The notes under the pieces were generated by a model. It saw only the letters and a program-made list of their open reading frames with translations. It was not told the DNA's origin and did no database searches. Positions 9,521 through 21,752 of a stretch of 64,000 nt of DNA are shown here, in pieces. The stretch is from assembly GCA_933207985.1 (NCBI GenBank), contig OW240916.1, positions 262,721,108-262,785,107 on the forward strand. Direction: 5' to 3'. The translations under genes were made by a program, and so were the position numbers. This stretch comes from Pelobates cultripes. Taxonomy: Eukaryota; Chordata; Amphibia; Anura; Pelobatidae. Each line of letters starts with the position of its first letter. Within the stretch, counting starts at the first letter, position 1.

Positions 9521-10443
9521 ATGGCAATGCCGATGGGTTGTCCTGGCAAATGGAACTTACCAACTAACTCAACCCAGGACATCCCCAAGTTAACCCGAAA
9601 AAGGTCAAACCAGGTCTGCCGGAGTGTTCCACAAGAAGGGAGCACTGTGAAGAATGCCTCCTCCATGGATTGCACCCTGTAAACTTTTTCTGTTTCATTT
9701 TACATTCTACTGCCTTGCATCATTTGGGATACGAACTAACTGAACACTTAAGACCTACCCAGTTCACATACCAAACAAACTGTCGGCCACCCAGGACCGT
9801 CACGTGCCGCTAGTTAACCCCCTTGACCTTCCTAACACTTTCTCTAACCGCAATCCCTGGACATTCTAAGTAGTCGGCTGCGTGGCCACCATTCATATGG
9901 ACGAACGTGAGGTGGCGGCCATCTTGTTTTGATGAACGCTTCCAGAGTGGTTTGGTCATCGAGTGCATGGAACTATTATTGGACACTCGACAGCTCAAAC
10001 ACCGCTGAGACTTCCATCCCCACTTATATTCGTTCCCATTCATCAGACGAAATCGCAGTTCAGTGAAACCAAACTCCCGAACGAGGGATACACAACTTGC
10101 CTACTCACTAACTGTTTCTTTCAGTATTTTGTTATGTTTGAAGTTCCCAAAAGAGACTGACCGCACAGCCTGAATCTCTGGAACTACTTTGTGCAGGAGC
10201 CTCGTGTGCGGTTTGTCAGAAACAAGACTTCCATAAAACTTTTAAACCTCTGAACCAATCTGAGTGATTTTTAAATATATTGCTCCCCCAGATCGGGACT
10301 ATCAGGGGATATAACTTGTGTGGGGGTTATGTGAGTTTTTTGGATACTTTTGGGTTACCTGCAAATTATGTTCTTTTTCACCTAGATATAATTGAGTTAA
10401 TACAGTATCTGGCTGAAATATCTCTCAGGCAGAAGGGAGGAAT
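9521..10443 (+). other. Probable internal remnant of an ERV-like element
   Basis: No long frame of known type is seen. The stretch ends in a purine tract (AGAAGGGAGGAAT at 10431-10443) directly before an LTR-like sequence, as at the 3' end of a retroviral genome. Bases about 9868-9975 resemble 47442-47555 (shared GGCGGCCATCTT and GTCGAGTG words), showing a dispersed family. Which family is unknown. Confidence 0.45.
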
Positions 10444-10764
10444 TGTATGATTGTAATGGGAGTGTCATGCATTTGAACATCATTGTCATTGGTCTTTATC
10501 TTGTAAGTTTCCCACAAGGTCCATGTGGGAGTGCCCCTTGCATTCTGAAATGCATAAAAGGTCAGTGTGGCACCATTAAAATCATTGCTTGCTTACCCTC
10601 ATCATAGAGTCTCATCGCATGATTGTAGGACCAGCTACACATGCTATAATCACCCAGCTACACAAGCTATACTATCCTGGGAAATCTGTAAGCATAATTC
10701 TGGACAGGAGGAAAAGAACGGCTCAGGTGGCGATAGCCCTCATCCTCTCGGGGTAGCTGTCACA
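10444..10764 (+). repeat. Retroviral-type LTR, about 320 bp
   Basis: It starts TGTATGATTG after a purine tract. A TATA-like box GCATAAAAGG lies at about 10552-10561 and a polyadenylation signal ATTAAA about 15 bases later (10575-10580). It ends GCTGTCACA. This order suits a U3-R-U5 LTR of an endogenous retrovirus or gypsy element. No second copy is visible in the window, so the right end is approximate. Confidence 0.6.
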
Positions 10765-10784
10765 TCATGTTTGCCACCTTAAAA

Positions 10785-11137
10785 CAATTTGGAACCACTG
10801 GACCAATATTACAAGCTTTATCCACTCTCTACAGTTCTCCATCAGCTAAATTAACAGGGTCAGGATTCACATCACAAACCTTCAGTGTTACAAATGGGAC
10901 AAGATAAGAGTGCCCTCTTCCCCCTCTATTGTACATAATGGTGTTAAAACCCCTTGCGATTCTAATAAGACAAAACAAAAAAAAATTAAAGATTTTCTAA
11001 CTCCTTAGGACAAAGTAAATTAAATATTTACGCACATGACATCTTACTAACTTTAGAAGAACCTAAAACCTTAGTCCCAGGGCTTCTAAAAGAGATAAAT
11101 ACATACTCCATTGTGTCAGGATATAAAAATCTGAATA
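10785..11137 (+). pseudogene. L1/Tx1-type LINE reverse-transcriptase fragment
   Basis: A frame starting near 10785 reads GPILQALSTLYSSPSAKL, then FTSQTFSVTNGTR, a stop, and ECPLPPLLYI. This is the palm block NGTRQGCPLSPLLF of L1-type reverse transcriptase, with the Q-G replaced by a stop and E. After a frame change, IYAHDILLTLEEPKT corresponds to the catalytic FADD block, with the first D of the pair mutated to H. LLKEINTYSIVSGYK follows as in L1 elements. It is about 120 codons, truncated at both ends and dead. Confidence 0.75.
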
Positions 11138-11149
11138 CAGCCACTAACT

Positions 11150-11505
11150 TCCCATCACAGCCATTACCCCCTAAGTAAAGCCCCTATACAGTGCCTATGC
11201 CCTACTACTGCCCCTAACCCCATCACAGACCATTTTCCCTCACATTACAGACATAACCCCACACACAACGCAGCCGTATCTCCTGCATACACTGCAGTTC
11301 ATATAACCCATAAACACTACAGCCTCTATCCCTATATCTACTAATATATGTCAGCCCCTATCCCTCATATACTACATCCCATATCTCCCACATATACTAC
11401 ATTCCATGTCTCCCACATTTACTACAGCCACCACTCCCATATACTACATCTCCCATCTCCCTTATACCTTACAGCCCCTATCCTCCTTCATACTGCAACA
11501 CACAC
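11150..11505. repeat. CA-rich degenerate minisatellite
   Basis: Loose repeats of CCCCTATCTCCCATATACTACA-type words (about 20-22 bp) fill this stretch. Similar but poorer sequence occurs at 13000-13130. Open frames here reflect composition only. Confidence 0.6.
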
Positions 11506-11509
11506 AGGG

Positions 11510-11725
11510 GATTTTCCTTTTACCATATCTCTTCAGTAGGGCTCTGCACATGAGCTGCCCTGGAGGGTTATCAAACTGACATGATCAATTTGGGATATGT
11601 ACATGTCATTGATGATAACACAACACATTCCTCTCTGGCCACGCTCCAACCCCCTTCCATATTGAGCTGCTCTGCCTTCACATGCCCAGGCTGAATTTTT
11701 GTCCCTGTCCAGCCATGATTTTCAC
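11510..11725. repeat. Dispersed repeat, copy 1 of 2
   Basis: Shared blocks with 13135-13345 include TTTTACCAT, GCCCTGGA and TTTTTGTCCC, in the same order and orientation, next to CA-rich sequence in both copies. The copies are well diverged. The repeat type is unknown. Confidence 0.6.
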
Positions 11726-12229
11726 ACACAACACACACACAAAACATATGCTCTCACATACTACAGCATCTACACAAGCACACTACCAGGGCCAGCGTTT
11801 TCTATTGGCCAATTAATTGGCCGTCTAGACCGCTTCTTAAGAGGAGTGCCGGCAGCAGCTTTACTTTGGGAATCCCCTCTATGTGGGACTAATTATGTAT
11901 TGAATGCCGCAGGTAATGGCACCGGGCGCTAGGGAGCACTAACCTAGCTGCAGACTAGCACCCGATGGTATCAACCCCCCACACATCTAATACTCCGGTA
12001 GCTCAAGGGTGCATCGTTCGATCGCTCCTATCCTTTGCCCTGTACTCAGATTCAAGTGGGCGGGAGGATAGCAAGAGCAGAGCTGAGAGAAAGTGAAGGT
12101 AGCAAGGCGCAGTCGAGAAGCCTGGGACACACAGAGAGCCAATATGAAATGAAGGCAAGAGGGAAACATTATAGTGTTAGTTTTAAAGAATGTGTTTCAG
12201 CCTGCTTCAGTCAATATGCTTGTGTCTGC
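11726..12229. other. No gene recognised
   Basis: Mixed-composition sequence with no coding frame of recognisable type. The GC-rich part (11780-11940) may be a remnant repeat, but I cannot name it. Confidence 0.4.
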
Positions 12230-12520
12230 TTGTATCAGTGTGTGGGCATGGGTCAGTGTGTGTGTGTGTGTGTGTGCTGGGGCAGTGAGTGTGTGTGCTT
12301 GAGTTAGTGTGTGTGTGTCTGATTTTGTTAGTGTGTGTTTCTGCTTGGGCCAGTGTGGGTGTGTGCATCAGTCTGCATCAGTCAGTGTGTGTGTGTGTGT
12401 CTGCTTGCATCAGTCAGAGTGTGTGTGTCACTCTGCATAGTCAGTGAATGTGTGTGCATTGATCACTAATTGTGATTATGTGGACCATTAGTTGTGAGTG
12501 AGTGAGTGAGTGAGTATGTA
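12230..12520. repeat. Degenerate TG-rich microsatellite
   Basis: Runs of TG at 12256-12275 and later are interspersed with GCATCAGTCAGTG words, ending in a (GTGA)n tract at about 12495-12516. Confidence 0.85.
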
Positions 12521-12530
12521 TCAGTGATTG

Positions 12531-12925
12531 CAAAGGAGCACTAGTGTTAAGAATATAAATCTATATTCCAAATACTATAGTGGCTCTGTCCCTGCATAGA
12601 TTCAAGCCCCCTAGCATAAAAATTATTTAAAAAAAAAAAAGGAATTAGTGGTTTACTTAGGTTTATTTAAATTTTTTAAGCACCAAGACTCCCTCTGCAC
12701 TGATTGTCTCATTTCCTTGTGCAATGTCACTGATGTGGCAATACTAGTCCAATCAAATATTCCTCATACAGGAGCATTGGAGACCTTATGCGCATAAGTG
12801 GCAAGCGCTTTGCACTTCCAATGCTTCTCATAGTTAAACATGACATTGTAGTGAAGGCACCTCTAGTGGCTGTCATTGTGACAGCTACCGTAGATTTGTT
12901 TAACCCTTCAAGATAAGGCAATGCT
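12531..12925 (-). mobile_element. T2-like MITE, diverged
   Basis: It begins with a hairpin end (GGAGCACTAGTGTTAAGAAT, then ATTCC and ACTATAGTGG) as in the TTAA elements at 16771-17234 and 61666-62144. It also shares the internal palindrome CTCTAGTGGCTGTC with GACAGC. The far boundary is uncertain and no TTAA pair is visible. Confidence 0.5.
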
Positions 12926-13134
12926 TTACCTAGGGCGGCAAAAATCATTTCACTAGCTCTGTACACGACATATCTTACAATCACACACTACATATACACA
13001 CACTTCATACACTTATAAATACACTTGGTGCATCCTCTACACACAAACTATATTCTCTATACAGACACTACACACAAGCATACTACTACATCCATGATAC
13101 ACACACACACAGCAGCCCCTATAACAAGCACAGA

Positions 13135-13345
13135 GCCTTTTACCATACATGATCTTTAACTATGCAAGTGATCTGCATTGCCCTGGAAGAGCTTTAAACA
13201 TGTTCATTTTGGGGAAAGTGTGCTTGAAATTGATGATGACATACAATGCCCCCTCTCTGATCTCACCCTTGTCCACTGGGCCACTCTCATTTTAAAATGC
13301 CCAGGCCAAGTTTTTGTCCCAGTCCTTCCCTGCTGTTAGCTTTTT
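13135..13345. repeat. Dispersed repeat, copy 2 of 2
   Basis: Direct-orientation relative of 11510-11725, also preceded by ACACA-rich sequence with CAGCCCCTATA words. Confidence 0.6.
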
Positions 13346-14867
13346 ACACTTCAAATTATTGTATAGAAAAGCATGTAGTAATAAAGGTGTTAATGCCATG
13401 TATTCAGTTGAGTCGTTCCTCGGATGGTATTGAATGTATATATAACAAGGGTTGAAGATTGAGTGAAAAATACAGATAGCAAAATAAATAAAAAACTAAA
13501 GTAAAGAAAAACAAGCAATAAAACTAAATCCAGAATGTTGGACACCACAAACTATCCATGACAATGGATGCAAGTCCTATGCTCAGAATGGCTAAATAAT
13601 GAGTGTAGGAGACATAACAGGAGACATTAGATATTGGTGAGGCTTCTTCGACAGTGAAGTAAAATCATGTGCTTGATGTTTCCTAATAAATGCCCAGCTT
13701 AGTCTCTAACGGATTTGATGAATTAATGTTTCTGGTCAATCAAGAGTGCCTTTTCTACCTCCCAAGTAGTTTGCAGATGTTCTGATTTGAAACATTTGTT
13801 TTGTTTCTCGAGTGTCTTTAGAGAAACTCCTTCAACTGAGATTTGATTTGGTCAGGAGAAAGTGAGGCTTTACACTAATGAACCCCCAAGTTGAAGTAGA
13901 TTTTGTCCAACAAGGCTGTTTTTAACTACATTTTGCTCCTCGCTTGATAAGTATACAACTACGTACTATTCAGTAAATTGCTACTGTATGTGTTCACTAA
14001 AACTACTGTCAACTCTGCAACTTACTGTTTAGTGAATAAACCACCTAGGTTTTGTTTAGACAAAACTCCAGATCATGGTTCATTTTGACATTTATTTTTT
14101 TAGAAATTAAGCTGCAACCAATTTTTAAAAATGTTTTTTAAAGAACAATTCAGTAGAAATATAAACATGTTCAACAACATATTTGCTGGTTAATGAATTA
14201 TGGCATGCATATAATTAGTTCTTTCTTTCTCTGTTGTGACGGAGTACGTTCAGCTAAAGAGTTGGTCTAAATAGTTTACACTCCTAATTTGCAGGAAAGT
14301 TTGCTTCAATTTTTATATAAAGCACAAGTCTTGAAATGATTTCTAACACTTCTGTAATTAATTAGTGTAAAGCTTTGCCTCAGGGGAATGGGGATAGCAG
14401 TGTTAAATACTGTATGACTTCCGCCCATTTAAACTCACGATCAGAAAGAAAATGTTGCTACATTTGGCTACTCTCTTGAATCTCATACTTGTAAAGTTAA
14501 CGAGAACCACCTCCACTTCAGACAAACCTCTCTGACCTGAAAATATAAACCACAAACATTCTTTACTCATGTACAGCATTATTTAAGAAATGAAAAAAGT
14601 AAATGTTGATTTATGAGGTTTGTGATAAACACACATGTAAATATAAATATATATAAAAACTTTAGTGCAAGAGGTGTATGTAAAATTGTAAGCAATTTAT
14701 AAGTATAATGAAAAAATGGCAACAGTGTTTGTGCTTATTTGTGCATTTTCCATTGAATTTTGGGATTCTGGTGGAATCAATGAATAATAGTTATATATAG
14801 GACACGAGTTGTAGAAATCTAGAAATGTAGAAATTCTCCTCTGCTGAGAATGTTATAGATACCCTAG
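13346..14867. other. No gene or named repeat recognised
   Basis: AT-rich unique-looking sequence with no long reading frame on either strand. Nothing in it could be matched to a family by eye. Confidence 0.5.
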
Positions 14868-15005
14868 GCCAAAAGTAGGCAACCTTCAGCCCTCCAGATG
14901 TTGTGGACTACATCTCCCATAATGCTTTGCCAGCAATATCACTTTAAGACCATTATGGGAGAGATACTCCACAATATCTGGAGTTGCCTACCCCTGCTCT
15001 AGGCT
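14868..15005. mobile_element. Palindromic MITE (hAT-like), copy 1
   Basis: Left arm GGCAACCTTCAGCCCTCCAG, then ATGTTGTGGACTACATCTCC, mirrored at the right as GAGATACTCCACAATATCTG and GAGTTGCCTACCCCTG. This short fold-back repeat is common in cold-blooded vertebrates. A second copy is at 25622-25755. Confidence 0.75.
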
Positions 15006-16766
15006 TACCATGTCAATTAATTTTAAAGCTTTGGTTAGTAGCATTGGGCTTTTAAATTGGGAAATTTAAGCCTTGTTCTACATCCCAGGCCTATTAAAGT
15101 TATTTGAATTCATCCAACCCCTTTTTAAAATGTTTAACCCCTTCAGCAAAGCTTCTTTGTGTTAGTCTATTGTAATAAAGACAATTTTGTGCAATTTTTG
15201 CAGTTGTTATGTGTAGAGCAGCACTGTGTGTTTGTTGAATTGATATTATGAGCAATGTAGTATGTAAAGTTATCATTTTCTGTATTAACAAATTCCTGTT
15301 TTACTGCCCAACCTGAACTTTTTTTACAGTACTTTGAAACAGCCTTCGCTTTAGTTCTGGTGTATGTCTATTCTAGATACAACTTCAAGCTTAAAGAGAC
15401 AGTTTCCCAGCATCTCATTTTTGGACTGACCAGTCATATTCACTAAAACATGACTGCTGGAAGCTCAATGTGCATTTAATGTGGATTTCAAAATGGATTT
15501 TATGTCAAAATAACTGAAATGTATACACAGCTGATATAGAGAATGATTATAATTTAGATGGTTTGGCCCAATATCTTAAATTCACTTTGAATTTCCAATA
15601 ATTCACACTTTCATAGGCCCAATAGTTTACTATTCTTTAAAATCTCAGCCAGAGAATAGAGACGTGCATAGAGCTTTATAACCCAAGAATACCTAAGAGT
15701 AACCCTATAGGTTGCAGTTTCCAATCCCTACCCAAGTCCTATCCAGATCTATCCATCCCACCACAAAATGTTTACATGTTTACAGCTCCTTGGTGTTGTT
15801 ACTTCTTGCATTCCCTCTTCATTTTATCACAGTGCCTTCAAGCATTCACTGAAATCTGTTTTTACCTGTACCAGCATCACACAAGACGAGTAAAGTAGCA
15901 CCTATGTTCCCAGGAACCTAACAAATCCAGTCTTGAGGTAAGCCATCCAACACAGAAGTTACCTGCATGACCAAAAATCAGATAAGAATCTCAGCTCTAA
16001 AAGTCCTTTTTGATAGCATGACAAATAATTTAGCCTGTTTGTTCCACTCCTCATGTTAAATATTCAAATACTAAACTTGCTTCCTTTGGTTTTCTTACAA
16101 AAGGCAGGTTACCAGATATATTCAATAGATGTTCTTTAAGAACCTGCATGTTACAGTGTCTTAATTAGTGAAGCACGTAGAGATACAAGAGACCAGAGTT
16201 GATTGTAAGGTGTTCTTTGAACAGTGAAATTCAAGTCCTATTTTATTATGTTGTCAATGAACTGCTGAGATTCTCTATTGCTTGTTAACATGATAGCAGA
16301 CAGATGAGATGAAATAAAACGTACTGGTCTGTGAAAGTCGAATCAAAGAAGGATTTTGAAGAGAATCTCAGGTTACACATATGAGTCTTAAAACCCCAGC
16401 TAGTGACCTAGCCAACGGTCAGGATGACAGAGGGTTCCGTTTGGTTGATCCAAACATGCAGGCATGGCATCTAAATACCCGAACAAAAGACTGGAAATGT
16501 GCAGCCTTTCACAAAAGAAGGGCTATTTGATCTTCACTAAAAATCGGAAATAAAAAGTCAGTTAGATTTCACATTTTACATACCACAATTCTAATAGAAA
16601 TACATAGGAAACAGAAGAAAATAGTATAATTAAATCTATTTAGTTTTTAGTTTTTTTAATAGTGTTTATATTTTTCATTATTTTATTATTGTAGGTAACG
16701 ATTGAGTAATGATCTATGATTAGGGAATCGATGGTGGTGTGAGAGATGCATGAGAGAAATAAAAGA
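15006..16766. other. No gene or named repeat recognised
   Basis: AT-rich sequence. The frames present are short and have no familiar motif. Confidence 0.5.
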
Positions 16767-16770
16767 TTAA

Positions 16771-17234
16771 AAGGACATTATGGGTACCCAGACCACTTAA
16801 TCTCATTTAAATGGTCTGGGAGCAGTGTCCCTATCCCCCATTAGTCCTGCATCATAAAACATTGCAGTTTTCGAGAAACCGCAATGATTACATAAGACAG
16901 CCACCAGGTCACTCCAACGGGAGTTTACCGGACTCTAGGTCCCCCAAATGATGCGGTATGTCCTCACGCTCTTCACTGAGTCAATGCTTTCCTATGTAGA
17001 GGGCCTTATGCACTTGTGGCGCTCACCATAAATGTGCCTTCGTTCATCCTCTCGGTTGACATCGAAGAGCCGACTTAGCATAGTGGGACATCGGTGCTGG
17101 AATCGGGTAAGTAAATTAAGGGTTTTTAACCCTGTATGCTCCATGGGGGGCAGAGTTAATGGGGGGGGGGGGACGGAATAGGGCACTATAATGTTAGGAA
17201 TATAGATTTGTATTACTAACACCAAAGAATCATT
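16771..17234 (+). mobile_element. TTAA-flanked MITE (T2-like), 464 bp
   Basis: It lies between TTAA at 16767-16770 and 17235-17238. The left end AAGGACATTATGGGTACCCA and the 3' hairpin CACTATAATGTTAGGAATAT match the layout of 61666-62144. Internal palindromes include CCAGACCACTTAA with AATGGTCTGG. A run of 12 G lies at about 17161-17172. Confidence 0.75.
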
Positions 17235-17238
17235 TTAA

Positions 17239-19509
17239 ATAGATTTGGCCAGTTGGTAGACTAGTCATTTTTATATGAAGAGATGAGTTAGAAGTGGCAT
17301 CCCAATTCAAAACAAACATAGTGATCAGAGGCAAATTCACAAATATTTCTGAAGAGTTGTGCTTTTTAATAAGGCTTAGTATAAATAACAAATGGATTTA
17401 AAAAATGTCATAATTATTTGTGTTATTGAGCTTATGTGATTCTATGTATATAGTATAAAGATGTAAACTGTATGATGTATGTTTCTGTCACCTATGCCAT
17501 TGTAAAATTACAAAACAGTAAAAAAAAAAAATCTGGATTTCTAATTGTGTGCTATTTCCAAGGTCTTAGTGTAGTGTCGGGTTCGTCACTTCCTCCTCAG
17601 ATTATAATGATGCTTGGTAATTATTTACATAAAACCAATGATTTATGCAGTTCTTGAACACAGTACTTATAAGAAGTACAAGAAATGTTGTTTGACATTT
17701 AGAGACAAACTACTATATAGAGGAGAGAATGTGTTACTAGAAAGGAAATAATTTAAAAAGAATCAGAAAAATGTGCAACATTATGATATTTAGAGAGGCA
17801 AAATGAAATATTTCGACCCAAACTGAGTGGGAATATAAATCAACAATTTGGCCAAATAGGAGATTATTTCCAACCAGGTAGAATCCCAAGGAATGCACCT
17901 AGTCATTAGTACTTGTCCAGCAGCCAAGACCAAGCATGTCTCTTTGCTCATTCTCAAATTCCAGAATTAGGCCAAGAGAGAAAAAAAGCAAGATAAAGAG
18001 ATAAACAAATGAAGAGTAGATGAGGAGATGAACAGGGGTAGAGTCGCAAATGAGGAAGAATGGAAGAAGAAGACACAATTAGGTACAGAGAGACACAAGC
18101 AATTATGAGATGGAGAAGAAGTAGATAAGTGAGTAGAAGAAGGGATGGGAGACAGAAATGGGGAAGAAAGATGGTGGTGTAAAAAAGATACAAAAGAGCA
18201 ATGGTGGAGGGACACAGATGGAAAAATATGGGAAAGGTAACAAATCAGGTGAGAAACACACATGAGAATGAAATGGGGGCACAAGTGGGGAGATTGGGAG
18301 AAGCATCAGTTGAAGAGACATACAGATTTTGGGATAAGAGAAATATAAATGAGAGTGGTTAACATGAACACCTGGAATAATAAGAATTAATTCAGAATGA
18401 AACACTCTTGCAACACACATGCATGCGATTAAACTACACACACATACACACACACAAGCAAACATTACCCACAAAAAGTAAAGAAGGTCCAAAGAAAGGC
18501 CAAAATGATTGTCAGGGGTGCAAAGCCAAAATGATTGTCAGGGTTTCTCTGAGCTTTTGCCAACTATCAGAGAGTCCTCAGATTCTTGTTACTTAGGGTC
18601 TTCCCAAGTTAAAGAAGAATCCAGACATGGACCATGTGCTCACTGTGCCTAGAGGAGTATCAGCTACATCTCACTGACAAGGCCTAAAGAAGGCCATAAT
18701 GATCGTCCATGGTTGTTGTATTACTTGTGCAGAGGAAACTTGCCAGTATTTAAGATGTGGACTACTCTTGTGGGCCTCTCTTGGCACTCTCTCAGTACTT
18801 AGATATAATATTTTCTGAGCTATTTTTAATGGTGTCTGCAGAAGGGATTGATCAGAATAAGAGATGTTTCTACATGTAATTCAACTACCATTTTGCTGAC
18901 ACTGACAGAATCATATGAGTATGTGTCTGTGTGTTTGTGTAAATAGTAGTGTGTGTGCGTGTGTGTGTGTGTGTCAGGGGGGTAAGGCAATGGTTTTGCA
19001 AGACACTCTCTCAGGTTTCTCATGGCTGCACCTCATGCACATGGTATATTATTGAAGCAAAATTAAATAAAAGTATTTAAACAAAACACATAGCATTGCT
19101 AACTGTAGCCTAGCTTACACATTATATCCGACACGTGTGGTTTGCTGGGAAACTTCCTTAAAGGGGAATTGTCGTTTCCCAAGATTTTTAATATTATGTT
19201 TGCTAATCCCTATATTTAACAGATCTGTATTTTTGAGATTTGAAAAATAAAATTAAATATAGAAATCCACAACTTCAAATCCTATAACTGGGTGCCTCCA
19301 TCTTTGCCCTTTCTTTATCTTTGTTATAAGTTCTATCCTTTGCACCTGGCAGTCAGCGTAGGGAAAGCATTCAGAGAAGAGAAGGAATAAAACAATATTT
19401 CTATTTCTCCTCTTCATTTGCAGTTCAATATCTATATATTTTGTAGCGTAAGTATTCTTTCTAAAAGAATCATATTACATAATAATTCAGGCTACTCACA
19501 TTGTAATAA
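17239..19509. other. No gene; contains a purine-rich tract and a GT repeat
   Basis: 17960-18260 is strongly purine-biased on the plus strand, which makes long false frames on the minus strand (17954-18492). GCCAAAATGATTGTCAGGG is repeated in tandem at about 18500-18542. A GT run lies at 18956-18974. 19153 begins TTAAAGGGG, a possible MITE end without a clear partner. Confidence 0.6.
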
Positions 19510-19681
19510 TTAAAGGGACACTATAGTCACCAAAATAACATTGGCTTCATGAAGCAGTTTTTCTGTATACATCATAACTTGGAATTTTCACTGTTCAATT
19601 TACTGCCATTTAGGAGTTACTATTATATGCATTCTATAGCGTTCTTTCTGGTAGACCCTACTAGAATCTGAGGGTGTAGGG
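19510..19681 (+). mobile_element. Partial TTAA MITE (TTAAAGGGACACTATAG end)
   Basis: The terminal motif TTAAAGGGACACTATAGTCA is the T2-type end, but no matching right end is seen before the Penelope-like insertion at 19697. The rest may lie beyond 22988 or be lost. Confidence 0.5.
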
Positions 19682-19696
19682 ATAAATGGAATATGA

Positions 19697-20167
19697 AGTG
19701 ATAGAAAAAAGAATATAAGGGGGGTGCACATAGAGCAATAAGAAGATATATTATACTTAATATAAGTAGAACACTTCCTGTTAGACCTATAATAGAAAAA
19801 CACATATATAGTGTAACACTGTTATATACAGAACATTAATTGGTCTCAGGTATTGGGTCACTCACAGTGTGTAGAGCCACATAAAGCTGGCTCTAGCTTA
19901 GATGGCAGGTGAATAATAAGCTTATTCTGGCTTTCGATTTTCAGCTTTCCAAATAGCTCTGCTTCTTTTCTCCGCCCTTTAATAACTTCCAGGACATCCA
20001 GTGTCAATAATCAAAAAGTGACTTTACTGGTTAAAATAACGGATACAGAAAAAGCTAAAATAACATAACGAAATACACAGCACTAACGCGTTTCGACCTC
20101 CAGGTCTTTATCAAAGTGTGTGGTGAGTGTTGGTCTTCTTCCTTTTAAATGGTATTCTCCTCTTCAA
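19697..20167 (-). repeat. Left inverted pseudo-LTR of the Penelope-like element
   Basis: Reverse complement of 22407-22878, with no difference that I could find by eye. It ends at CCTCTTCAA, exactly where coding sequence begins. Confidence 0.9.
20074..20123 (-). ncRNA. Hammerhead-ribozyme-like motif, left copy
   Basis: Minus-strand equivalent of 22451-22500: TGATAAAG core, 4-bp stem GACC/GGTC, GAAA, ACGCGT, and an outer stem of CACT/AGTG. It lies antisense to the element's coding strand. Confidence 0.5.
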
Positions 20168-21752
20168 CATATGTTGTCCAACTTATCAAAATATGTAGAT
20201 ACTCACCTTCAGCCTATTGTCAAAACTAATACCTCATATCTTAAAGACTCAATGAGTTTATTACAAATTTTAAATAATTTTAAGTGGGAAGATGATTTTA
20301 TTCTAGTGACCTGTGATGTCACTAGTTTATATACTAGTATTGATCACCTCCTGGGCTGTGAAGCCACTCGTTATTTTTTGGAGATATCTGCACTTTATCC
20401 CTCGGACCAGGTTGATTTTATTATGGAGGGAATTTTGTTTATTTTACAGAACAACTTTTTTTGGTTTGAGGGAGAATACTATCTACAATGCAAAGGGACG
20501 GCCATGGGGACCAGGTTCGCACCCAGTTACGCAAACCTCTTTATGGCCTATTGGGAGAAGAGGTTTGTTTATTCTATGCATGACTGGTGTGCGAATCTGG
20601 TCCTCTACAAAAGATATATTGACAATATCTTTTTTATCTGGAAAGGAGAGGAGACACAGGTTTTAGCTTTTTTAAGTTTTTTAAATGATAATCAATGGAA
20701 TATCCAACTGACCCAAGAAATCAGTAATAAGAGAATTAACTTTTTGGATTTAGAGATCTATATAGAAAATCACCAAATTAAGACGAAAACCTTTTTCAAA
20801 AAAGTGGATGTGAACAGTTACATACATACAAATAGTTGCCATCATCGGCCTTGGTTGGAGAACGTCCCAAGGGGACAGTTTTTAAGACTCAAGAGAAACT
20901 GTTCGGACTTGGAATCTTTTAACGACCAGGCCGATATTCTTAAACATCAATTTTTAGATCGAGGATATGAGTTAGAACATTTGAATAAAGAAATAGATAA
21001 GATAAAAAATCTAGATAGAAGTACCCTGTTAACATATAAACAAGAAACGGAGAAGACAGAGAAAGAAGGGGAAAAGATACCACTTATTTTTAATTATAGT
21101 AAAGACCAAAGACAATTAAAACGAATCCTTAATAAAAATTGACATATTCTCCAACAAGATCATGAAATTCTGCCTTTTTTAGAAGATAAACCTAAAGTTA
21201 TATTTAGGGGAGCTAAAAGTATGAAAAATATACTCACTAAAAGCTATATAGATATACCAAAGAGTAATTTTCTAGAACTATATAAAGATACCAAAAAAGG
21301 ATTTTTTCATTGCGGAGATTGTATGGGCTGTAGGAACCATAAACAAGTTAAAAAGGTAGTCAGTTTTAAATCGAGAGCAGGTAATCAGATATACAAGATA
21401 GATTCATTTATTTCCTGTCACTCAAAGAATGTGGTTTATATGCTCACGTGTCCTTGTGGGCTACAATATGTGGGTAAAACATCGAGATGCCTAAAAACAA
21501 GGATACGTGAGCATATTTATAATATTAGGAGGGGTTTTCTGAATCATCATGTATCTCTACATTTTCTAAAATGCCATGGAGGGGATCCCTCTGGACTCCA
21601 GTTTTTTTGGGATACAAGCAATGGAAGCCCACTGGAGAGGGGGAGACCTACAATCGGCCTTGAGCCGTTGTGAAATGAAATGGATATTTAATTTGGATAC
21701 CTTGTCCCCTGGGGGCCTTAATGTTGACTTTGAAATGTCAGCATTAATTTAA
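20120..21752 (+). pseudogene. Penelope-like protein: reverse transcriptase plus GIY-YIG endonuclease
   Basis: The coding part of the element, N-terminally truncated; true PLE sequence starts at about 20160 (SPLQHMLSNLSKYV). Reverse-transcriptase blocks are DVTSLYTSID, CKGTAMGTRFAPSYANLFM and YKRYIDNIFFIWK. The catalytic pair is DN where active relatives have DD. A TGA at 21140-21142 interrupts the frame, which resumes in phase. A cysteine-rich linker (FFHCGDCMGCRNH) follows, then GIY-YIG endonuclease sequence (VVYMLTCPCGLQYVGKTSR, TRIREHI). A run of seven T at about 21602-21608 shifts the frame. In the other frame the family C-terminus (HWRGGDL, LDTLSPGGLNVDF) continues to TAA at 21750-21752. 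Three lesions plus the truncation mean it is inactive. Confidence 0.9.

Noticed and set aside
8012..9682. Many frames over the second chromovirus integrase and LTR
   Set aside because: GC-rich shadows of pol, and read-through of the LTR; no independent domain.
17954..18492. Three overlapping minus-strand frames rich in S, L, F and H
   Set aside because: Complement of a purine-rich tract; hydrophobic look is compositional and no membrane-protein family is suggested.
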